Shown here one piece after another: positions 58,004 through 64,000 of a DNA stretch of 64,000 bases. Made by a program: the position numbers and the translations under genes. Within the stretch, counting starts at the first letter, position 1. Each line of letters starts with the position of its first letter. The stretch is from CADEED01 sp043747875. Its GTDB lineage: Bacteria > Pseudomonadota > Gammaproteobacteria > Steroidobacterales > Steroidobacteraceae. The notes under the pieces were generated by a model that was given only the letters and a program-made list of their open reading frames with translations, was not told where the DNA came from and searched no databases. Location of the stretch: the NCBI GenBank assembly GCA_043747875.1, contig JAYTOI010000045.1, positions 1 through 64,000 of the forward strand. Direction: 5' to 3'.

Positions 58004-59992
58004 TTAGAAGCCGCGCGTGGAACGCAACGCTCGTTGCGCGTCCACGAATCCGAATCCCGTATCCAAATCGAACCCGTTCGCATTATCGACAGGTTGAGGT
58101 CCGATGTCGCCCCCGAAATTTCTCAGTTTCATCTCGTCGGCCGTGAGACGCAGCGCACGGAAAACGAGGTCGGGAGCGAGAATTTTCGGCCCGTTGAAAC
58201 GTTTTCGGGCAGCGATGTCGCGTGCGCGCTGATCGAGCATGAGCGCCGCCACCGCCGCCACGTGCGGCGCCGAGGCAGACGTCCCAAAGAAATTTGGAAA
58301 GCCGTCTGGTTCATTGGTTCCCGGGACTTCAAATCCCAGGTCGAAGAAGGCAAAAGTGGTGTTGCCGCCGTCCGGACCGGTAACGCCCGGCTTGGTACGT
58401 ATTTCCGGTGCGCGCAGCCGCTGGCCGTTTGCCCCAAACAGGATCGGTACGCCGCCCGCCGACGAGAACGAGTTGAGGCAGGCCGGGATGCACTGCGGAC
58501 GCAGCGGACTGCCCCACTCCTCCGTCTGATACCAGGCCGACGCGCCCACGGCCTCGGCGCCCTTCGCGTTCGCGTGACCGTAGATCGTGCCGCTCGCCGT
58601 GTCGTACTCGTTCGGCGTGAAGACGCCTTCGCCGAATTCGAACCACACGTACTTGAGGAAGTTAGGCGCCGGTCCCTCGAAGATCTCGACGCCGATCTGC
58701 ACCTGGATGTCTTCGTCGGTCAGGTTGATGATCTCGGGGAATTCGACCGCGTCGCCGCCGATGTTTACGTCCCAGCCCGGAAATTGACAGATGACCGGCA
58801 CATCCGGCGGCAGGAATATGCACGGGATGATGAGGTCGCCGTTCTGGTCGTAGAAGTAGACGTCGAGGTCGCTGGCCGCGCCACGCTTCCCATTCGCCGA
58901 GAGAAACGGCTGGTCCCACTGGAAGACCAGCAGCGTGTCGTTTTGCGCTCCGACCGTGACGGACTGCAACCCGTCGAGGCCAGCGCCCGGGGAAAAGTCG
59001 TGCAGCGGGCCCGAAAGGCCGAGCGCACCCGAGCGGCGAAATCGCGACTCGTACGAGTGACGCGCGTCGTTGCCGGCGGAGGAGAAGTACGCGACACCCG
59101 CCTTGTACACATCGTCCACCGCCTGCGCGATGATGCCGTCCTCGAACATCGGCTCGGCGAAATAGATGATGTCGTCGACGATCACCTTCGAGCCCGCCGC
59201 CGCCAGCGCGCGAATGCCCGCGGCGAAATCCTCCTGACTCTCGAACGCGGTGTAGAACGCCTGAGGCGAACCCGGCGCGACGTCGTGGATGAGCTGCATC
59301 ATCGCGCGCCCCTCGTCCGAACAGTCGTCGGTCGGCGCATCTGCGAGATCCTTGATCACGAGCACGTCGCGCGGCAGATCGTTGCTCGCGATGTCCTGCG
59401 CCGCGCGGGTGAACGGCGCGCCTTCCTCGAACGCCCCCGGCGCGCAATCGTAGCTGTCCGACAGCACGCCGACGCGTATGCCCTTGCCGTTGACACCGCT
59501 TTCGTTGCGCGCGCGATCGGCGCGCAACGAGCGATCACCTTGCGACTGCACACTTCCCGCACGCGTCATGGCAAGCGTGGGCCGCACGAATTTGAGCCCC
59601 GGCGTCTTTGCCATGTCCGCGAGCGCGCCAATGGGCGCGCGGCCGGTCACGGCCGTGGCATGCAGCTTCGCGTCCTGCAGTCCCTTCGCAACGAGCTGCG
59701 TGCGCAATGCGGCGAGGTCATCGCCGTAAGCGCTGATGGACACGTAGCCATTGCTCGCGCGCAGCCCCGGCATCTTGCGCGTGGCGATGGGCGAAACGGC
59801 CGCCGCCGAGCGGTTCTGCGAGACCGTTTGCTGTTCCAGCGCCATGAGTTTCGAACCAAGTCGCGCCCCGTCACCGCTCTTGACGGCCGCCCTGGCATCG
59901 AGCAACTCCTGGCGCGTGGCCCCGATGGCACCGAGTGAAATTGACAACGCGGCCACTGCCAGCGCTGCGATGGCTGACTTTCTGCTGGTCAT
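58004..59992 (-). CDS. secreted S8-like serine peptidase with Glu in place of the catalytic His
   Basis: 662 residues from ATG 59992, with a signal peptide (AALAVAALSISLGAIGA). The subtilisin fold shows the Asp block (VGVLSDSYD, Asp179), the oxyanion Asn (SSAGND, Asn308) and the Ser block (GTSASAPHVAA, Ser572). Where subtilases have HGTHVAG, this protein has DEGRAMMQLIHD (Glu227, His236). This variant is known in S8-related families and recalls the Ser-Glu-Asp triad of sedolisins; His236 might instead serve. The C-terminus ends GFGFVDAQRAL, normal for S8. Long inserts (about 330-500) look like a jelly-roll insert domain. Confidence 0.82.
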   Translation of the reverse strand: MTSRKSAIAALAVAALSISLGAIGATRQELLDARAAVKSGDGARLGSKLMALEQQTVSQNRSAAAVSPIATRKMPGLRASNGYVSISAYGDDLAALRTQLVAKGLQDAKLHATAVTGRAPIGALADMAKTPGLKFVRPTLAMTRAGSVQSQGDRSLRADRARNESGVNGKGIRVGVLSDSYDCAPGAFEEGAPFTRAAQDIASNDLPRDVLVIKDLADAPTDDCSDEGRAMMQLIHDVAPGSPQAFYTAFESQEDFAAGIRALAAAGSKVIVDDIIYFAEPMFEDGIIAQAVDDVYKAGVAYFSSAGNDARHSYESRFRRSGALGLSGPLHDFSPGAGLDGLQSVTVGAQNDTLLVFQWDQPFLSANGKRGAASDLDVYFYDQNGDLIIPCIFLPPDVPVICQFPGWDVNIGGDAVEFPEIINLTDEDIQVQIGVEIFEGPAPNFLKYVWFEFGEGVFTPNEYDTASGTIYGHANAKGAEAVGASAWYQTEEWGSPLRPQCIPACLNSFSSAGGVPILFGANGQRLRAPEIRTKPGVTGPDGGNTTFAFFDLGFEVPGTNEPDGFPNFFGTSASAPHVAAVAALMLDQRARDIAARKRFNGPKILAPDLVFRALRLTADEMKLRNFGGDIGPQPVDNANGFDLDTGFGFVDAQRALRSTRGF

Positions 59993-60082
59993 GCATGTTC
60001 CCCGAGTTATGTGGACCGCAGGCTCCGCCCGCGGCATTCGAGTGCGACCCGCGTTACGGTCCTCATGATCGTGCGCGGGTTT

Positions 60083-60748
60083 TCACGGAGAATGCGCCCC
60101 GAGTGTTTCGGCCGCAAGGCGCTGAACGCCACCGAGAAGCAGCTCGTGCAGGCGTTTGTCAGCTCCTGCCGACGCGGCCTCGAGCAGCTCGCGCCAGATC
60201 GCGAGTTGCCCCGACCATCGTGGCTTGAGGCTGTCGCCGCCGCGTTCCGCCACCGCTTCGAGCCCCGCCAGCGAGCAAGCGGCCAGCGATTCGATGGCGT
60301 GGATGGACGAGCCGAAGACCAGGCAGGCCGCACGCGGCCGGCTGCGCGCCAGATGCCAGCCATATAGAAGCATGCGGCGCGCAATCGAGCGCCCCGCCGC
60401 AAGCTCGAAAAACGCGGGTTCCGCACGCTGGGCGGAATCGTGCACCGCGAGCGCGCGCAGCTCGAGCCAACGCGGTGCATGAACGATGCCCACGTCGAAC
60501 AAGCTGAACGGCGCCGCGGCGAGCCGCCGCACCGCCTGCGCCGACAGCGTTGCCCAGGAGTCGCGCATGGCGCCGAGCAACGGCGGGAACGCGACGCCCG
60601 CGCGCTCGCCCTCGTACTGGCTGGCGCGAGTAGCTAGCAAACCCAGGCATTCGGCATTGAGCTCCGCCAGCGGGGCTGGATCTACGCCCTGCGACGGCAG
60701 CCAGTGGCGCACGTCGTCGCGTGCCCGCGGTGTTTCGCTGATTTTCAT
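60083..60748 (-). CDS. helical cytoplasmic protein of unknown function
   Basis: 221 residues from ATG 60748, with GGGAGGA upstream. All-helical, Ala/Arg/Leu rich, no membrane segment or signal. Distinct stretches are FSLFDVGIVHAPRWLELR and ACLVFGSSIHAIESLA. It is divergent from an FlhC-like regulator across a 100-bp palindromic control region, so the two are likely linked in function or regulation. No family recognised. Confidence 0.6.
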   Translation of the reverse strand: MKISETPRARDDVRHWLPSQGVDPAPLAELNAECLGLLATRASQYEGERAGVAFPPLLGAMRDSWATLSAQAVRRLAAAPFSLFDVGIVHAPRWLELRALAVHDSAQRAEPAFFELAAGRSIARRMLLYGWHLARSRPRAACLVFGSSIHAIESLAACSLAGLEAVAERGGDSLKPRWSGQLAIWRELLEAASAGADKRLHELLLGGVQRLAAETLGAHSP

Positions 60749-60805
60749 GTCATTCCTCCCTGTTCGCGCCGGATATCTTGCTCTTGCCCCCCTTGAAAGT
60801 CTGTT

Positions 60806-60832
60806 CCAAATTTGGGAAATTTTTCCCAAATT
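60806..60832. promoter_or_regulatory. overlapping palindromes in divergent control region
   Basis: AATTTGGGAAA (60809-60819) and TTTCCCAAATT (60822-60832) are perfect inverted arms with a 2-bp spacer. They overlap CCAAATTTGG (60806-60815), itself a palindrome. The A/T-rich block stands out from the GC-rich genome and lies between the starts of the unknown gene (60748, minus) and the FlhC-like gene (60852, plus). Most simply an operator for a dimeric regulator. Confidence 0.75.
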
Positions 60833-60851
60833 ACGGATATTCTAAAAACCC

Positions 60852-61502
60852 ATGGAAAACAGGGAAAACATGCGTATCTCCGACGACCGATACAGCCGCG
60901 ACCGGCTGAGACTCGACCTGGCTCTGCGTTTCATCCATCACGAGGCGCGCACGCACACCATTCGTGCATGGACCGGCCTGACCGACGACCGCATCCGCAA
61001 GCTCTACCGCACCTATCTCCACGAGGCGGACGGCTCGGGCGTCGCGCGGCATCGCGGCAAGTCTCCGGGCCAGGCGGCGTTCTTCACGCGCTCGCAACGC
61101 ATGCGGCGCGAGGCCGCCGTGTTCGCCAGTGTCAGCAGCCTGTTCGGCCTCATCACGCGCGACACCATCACCGTGGAGCGCGCCGCGCAGCCCGGCCCCA
61201 CGGTGGCGCGCGGCGCGTTGCTCTGCGAGGCGTTTGAGGCCTATCGCGCACTGGTCGGCGAGCCGCAGATCTCCTTCGAGCACGCGGTCTATCTGCTCGG
61301 GGCGCTGCACTCGGGCGAGGAGTTGCGCGTCGCGCATTGCCGCGACTGTACCGGCGTGCTGGTCACGGACCGTCTCGCGCTGCGCACTCCGGTGTGCGGC
61401 GAGTGTGCGGCGAGCAATCCGTACGGCGAGGCGTGGGCGAAAGCCGCGCTCGCGAAGAAGCCGGGCGCGGGGTCGCGCGGGGGCGCGCCGCTGCGCGACT
61501 AG
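60852..61502 (+). CDS. FlhC-like transcriptional regulator
   Basis: 216 residues from ATG 60852; ATG 60870 has a better AGGG site and gives 210. The N-terminus reads DRLRLDLALRFIHHEARTHTIRAWTGLTDDRIRKLYRTYL, an FlhC-type helical DNA-contacting region, and the C-terminal cysteines Cys163, Cys166, Cys182 and Cys185 (CRDC, CGEC) match the FlhC zinc site. In E. coli FlhC acts with FlhD as flagellar master regulator; no flhD-like gene or flagellar gene is in this window, so its targets may differ. Confidence 0.8.
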   Translation: MENRENMRISDDRYSRDRLRLDLALRFIHHEARTHTIRAWTGLTDDRIRKLYRTYLHEADGSGVARHRGKSPGQAAFFTRSQRMRREAAVFASVSSLFGLITRDTITVERAAQPGPTVARGALLCEAFEAYRALVGEPQISFEHAVYLLGALHSGEELRVAHCRDCTGVLVTDRLALRTPVCGECAASNPYGEAWAKAALAKKPGAGSRGGAPLRD

Positions 61503-61554
61503 TCCGCGGCGATGGGGCCGGCGGGGATGGCGCGGGTACGGTAGATTGTGGCCC

Positions 61555-62499
61555 GTGAGCTTCCGTCCCACGTTCTTTGCCGGCCCATTCCTCGATCGGC
61601 GCGCCGAGCTGCGCGAAGACCCGGCGTGGCTCGACGCGGCGCGCACCGATACCAGCACGCGTTACCTGCTGGCCGCGGGCCCGCGGCAACTCGTGACCAC
61701 TCGCGAGCGCGAGATCGCCTTCCTGCGCAATGGCGATGCGCTGGTGTCCTCGGAAATGCCCTCGTTCACCTTGTTAGGCTGGTTCCGCGGCGAGCGCACG
61801 GTGCTCGTGGAGTTCGGTGCGGACGCGCTGCCGGCTGCGGACCTCCCCCTGCCCGATGCGACCGAGCTGCAGGAGTTGCGCCCGCTCGCACCCATGCTGC
61901 CCGCGGATTCCGCCTCGCTGCTCGCGTACGCCCGCGCGCTGGTGTTCTGGCGCGCGCGGCATCGCTTCTGCGGCGTGTGCGGCGCGCGCAACCAGGCGAC
62001 GCGCGCCGGCCACGTCATGCGTTGCAGCCGCACGGACTGCGCCACCGAAACGTTTCCGCGCCTCGATCCGGCCATCATCGTGCTCGTCACCGACGCCGGC
62101 GGCGAGCGCGTCTTGTTAGGACGCCAGGCATCGTGGCCGGCGGGCCGCTACTCGACCATCGCCGGTTTCGTCGAACCGGGTGAAAGCCTCGAGGACGCGG
62201 TTGTGCGCGAGGTCGAGGAGGAGACCGGCGTGCACGTCGGCGACGTGCGCTACGAGGCCTCACAACCCTGGCCCTTCCCGTCCTCGCTCATGCTGGGGTT
62301 CCGCGCCGTGGCGCACAGCCACGAGATCACGCTGCGCGACGGCGAGCTCGAAGACGCGCGCTGGTTCACGCGCGCCGACATCGCCGCCGGTCACCCGGCG
62401 CTGCCGCCCGCGGGCGCGATCTCGACACGGCTCATCGATGGCTGGTTCAACTTCTCGCCGGCCGGCTCGCCGGACGCCCCACCCGAGCCCGCCGTGTGA
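61555..62499 (+). CDS. nudC: NADH pyrophosphatase / NAD-cap hydrolase
   Basis: 314 residues from GTG 61555; no ATG fits before the conserved FRPTFFAGPFLDR. The zinc ribbon uses Cys139, Cys142, Cys157 and Cys162. The Nudix box (GFVEPGESLEDAVVREVEEETGV, 204-226) is complete, and the NudC-specific SQPWP motif follows at 236-240. NudC hydrolyses NADH and removes NAD caps from RNA. The next gene follows after 10 bp. Confidence 0.95.
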   Translation: MSFRPTFFAGPFLDRRAELREDPAWLDAARTDTSTRYLLAAGPRQLVTTREREIAFLRNGDALVSSEMPSFTLLGWFRGERTVLVEFGADALPAADLPLPDATELQELRPLAPMLPADSASLLAYARALVFWRARHRFCGVCGARNQATRAGHVMRCSRTDCATETFPRLDPAIIVLVTDAGGERVLLGRQASWPAGRYSTIAGFVEPGESLEDAVVREVEEETGVHVGDVRYEASQPWPFPSSLMLGFRAVAHSHEITLRDGELEDARWFTRADIAAGHPALPPAGAISTRLIDGWFNFSPAGSPDAPPEPAV

Positions 62500-62509
62500 A
62501 CGATTCGCG

Positions 62510-63301
62510 ATGTGTTTGTTAGTCCTGGCGTGGCGGATGCATGCCCGCCACCGCCTGATCGTCGCCGCCAACCGCGACGAATACCACGCGCGGGCCGCCG
62601 CGCCGCTCGCGCCCTGGCCTGAAGCCTCCGAAGTGTTCGGCGGCCGCGACTTGCAGGCGGGTGGCGCATGGTTTGCAGCGGATACGCGCGGGCGCGTGGG
62701 CATCGTCACGAATTTCCGGGAATTCGGCCGTCGACGCCGCAGCGCGCCTTCGCGCGGCGGGCTCATCCCGGCCTTCCTCGCCGGCGACGCCACGCCCGCG
62801 CAGTACCTGCACTGCATCGAGACCGACGCGCCCGGCTACGCCGGTTTCAACCTGCTGCTGTCCGACGACGACACGCTTTGGTACGCGTCGAACCGCGCCG
62901 ACCGCTTCGCGCGGTCCCTGTCGCCCGGCGTCTACGGACTGTCCAACGAGTTCCTCGACACGCCCTGGCCGAAGCTCGTGCGCGTGCGGGCTCGCTTCGA
63001 GGCGCTGCTCCGATCCGCCGATGCCGAGCGGCCGGATCTGCTGTCCGCAGCACTGTTCGAGATGCTGTCCGACCGTGCCACCGTCCCGCCGCAGGGCCTG
63101 CCACCCAGCGATCTCGATCCCGAGTGGGCCCGCAAGCTGTCGGCGCCGTTCGTGCTCGACGCGGAATACGGCACGCGTTGCTCGACCATACTCACCATCG
63201 GCGTGGACGGCGCGCTGGCAATGGCCGAGCGGCGCTTCGATGCCGCCGGCAACTCGACCGGACAAACTGAACACGTCCTGAACGCCGACGAACGACATTG
63301 A
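62510..63301 (+). CDS. NRDE (TANGO2-like) family protein
   Basis: 263 residues from ATG 62510. It begins with the family-defining MCLLVLAW and AANRDEYHAR (the NRDE motif), followed by GGRDLQAGGAWFA and GYAGFNLLLSD; the C-terminus has YGTRCSTILTI. Cys2 directly after Met suggests an N-terminal nucleophile fold, but activity of the family is not settled; heme trafficking has been proposed for relatives. Probably co-transcribed with nudC. Confidence 0.92.
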   Translation: MCLLVLAWRMHARHRLIVAANRDEYHARAAAPLAPWPEASEVFGGRDLQAGGAWFAADTRGRVGIVTNFREFGRRRRSAPSRGGLIPAFLAGDATPAQYLHCIETDAPGYAGFNLLLSDDDTLWYASNRADRFARSLSPGVYGLSNEFLDTPWPKLVRVRARFEALLRSADAERPDLLSAALFEMLSDRATVPPQGLPPSDLDPEWARKLSAPFVLDAEYGTRCSTILTIGVDGALAMAERRFDAAGNSTGQTEHVLNADERH

Positions 63302-63340
63302 CCGCCGTCGCGTCTCGGCGCGGAACCCGCGCGTGCGGCC

Positions 63341-63367
63341 AAGACTCTCATTAGAATCTTGAGTCTT
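63341..63367 (+). repeat. small inverted repeat upstream of tamA
   Basis: AAGACTC (63341-63347) and GAGTCTT (63361-63367) flank an A/T-rich 13-base loop containing TAGAAT, which resembles a -10 element. It could be an operator or a weak terminator for the NRDE gene; only a short T3 follows. Confidence 0.4.
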
Positions 63368-63388
63368 TCCCCGCCCCCAAGCGGTGTC

Positions 63389-64000
63389 ATGCCGATTTTG
63401 CCGCCGACAGCCCCGCGCCTCGTCCTCCTGCTCGCGTTCGGCCTGCTCCAGCTCCCGATGCCGGCATCGGCCGATGTCATCGTGGAAGTGCGCGGCATCG
63501 AAGAGCCGATGCTGAACAACGTGCTCGCCTATCTATCGTTCGAGCGCTACAAGAAATCCGACAAACTGACGCTCGAGTTCGTCGAGCGCCTGCAGGAGCG
63601 TTGCGAACGCGAGGTGCGTGCCGCCATGCGGCCCTTCGGCTTCTACGAGCCCATGGTGACCTCGCACGTGCTACCGGAAGGCAGCGGCAGCAATCAGAAC
63701 TATCACGTCACCATCAACATCACGCGCGGCAAGGCCGTGGTCGTCGACCAGGTCGACGTGAAGGTCACGGGGTCCGGGGCCAACGACGCCGTCTTTGCGA
63801 AGATCACCGACCACCTGCCGATCAAGAGTGCCGACCGCCTCAGCCACCCGGCGTACGACAAGCTCAAGGGCGATCTGCTGCGCGCGGCGGCGACATACGG
63901 CTACCTCGACGCGCGCATGGTCCGCAACGAGATGCGCGTCGATCCGCAGAACTACACGGCGAACATCGCCATCGAGTTCGAAACCGGCGCGCGCTACTTC
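63389..64000 (+). CDS. tamA: TamA-like outer-membrane assembly protein, 3'-truncated by the window edge
   Basis: The first 204 residues are present, from ATG 63389. A signal peptide (LVLLLAFGLLQLPMPASA) is followed by POTRA-type domains: VIVEVRGIEEPMLNNVLAYL, then FYEPMVTSHVLPEG, and VVVDQVDVKVTGSGANDAVF, with YGYLDARMVRNEMRVD typical of TamA POTRA 2-3. The Omp85 barrel lies beyond the window. TamA with TamB helps insert autotransporters and moves phospholipid; a tamB gene is expected next. Confidence 0.88.
   Translation, partial: MPILPPTAPRLVLLLAFGLLQLPMPASADVIVEVRGIEEPMLNNVLAYLSFERYKKSDKLTLEFVERLQERCEREVRAAMRPFGFYEPMVTSHVLPEGSGSNQNYHVTINITRGKAVVVDQVDVKVTGSGANDAVFAKITDHLPIKSADRLSHPAYDKLKGDLLRAAATYGYLDARMVRNEMRVDPQNYTANIAIEFETGARYF

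Noticed and set aside
57527..59938. 803-codon plus-strand open frame
   Set aside because: Antisense to the S8 peptidase and TonB-like genes, both supported by motifs; shadow composition.
1..64000. CRISPR arrays, insertion sequences, prophage or defence islands
   Set aside because: No spaced direct repeats, transposase or integrase motifs, or phage structural genes were seen; gene content is ordinary chromosomal.

Overview
The window is an ordinary-looking, gene-dense chromosomal segment of a high-GC Gram-negative bacterium. No insertion sequence, prophage, CRISPR array, rRNA or tRNA gene was seen. Signal peptides and lipoboxes are abundant. tamA, a ydbH/ydbL-type locus, gltBD, nudC, a yadGH-like ABC pair and an FlhC-like regulator point to Proteobacteria, most likely a gammaproteobacterium; that placement is inference from gene content. 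Long antisense open frames lie opposite many genes, a base-composition effect that I left out.

Layout. 1-7.3 kb: 3' part of a TPR protein, a YjdF/DUF2238 membrane protein abutting an AgcS sodium:amino-acid symporter, a periplasmic transglutaminase-like protein and three small envelope proteins. 7.3-12.2 kb: an ECF sigma/anti-sigma pair followed by a large secreted DUF11 protein, closed by a strong terminator. 12.2-18 kb: Tet-type MFS exporter, a small membrane protein, a secreted C13 (legumain/caspase-fold) peptidase and a 974-residue secreted protein of unknown role. 18-25.3 kb: gltD, gltB and an EamA transporter. 25.4-36.5 kb: mainly unknown envelope proteins, including a HEYTH-motif TPR metallopeptidase candidate, a 1392-residue multi-pass membrane protein, an S41 peptidase and a DUF924 protein. 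36.5-42 kb: a perfect 39-bp inverted repeat, a CDF metal transporter, a coupled pair of M16 peptidases, a SPOR lipoprotein and a bactofilin.

42-50 kb: FN3/sugar-dehydrogenase lipoprotein, a membrane-anchored response regulator coupled to a YheT hydrolase, a repeat protein, a glycosyltransferase with a PAP2 phosphatase, and an AsmA-like YdbH-type protein. 50-57 kb: a DUF1318 (YdbL-like) lipoprotein, an alpha/beta hydrolase, a small lipoprotein, a second ECF operon (sigma, membrane protein, class C beta-lactamase-like hydrolase) and a YadGH-like ABC exporter. 57-64 kb: TonB-like protein, S8 peptidase, a divergent pair consisting of an unknown gene and an FlhC-like regulator around overlapping palindromes, NudC, an NRDE protein and the start of tamA.

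Common themes are envelope biogenesis (TamA, YdbH/YdbL, bactofilin, SPOR, GT/PAP2), secreted or periplasmic proteolysis (C13, S41, S8, M16 pair, HEYTH protein) and two independent ECF circuits. Several short A/T-rich words recur inside genes in different reading frames and look enriched against the GC-rich background.
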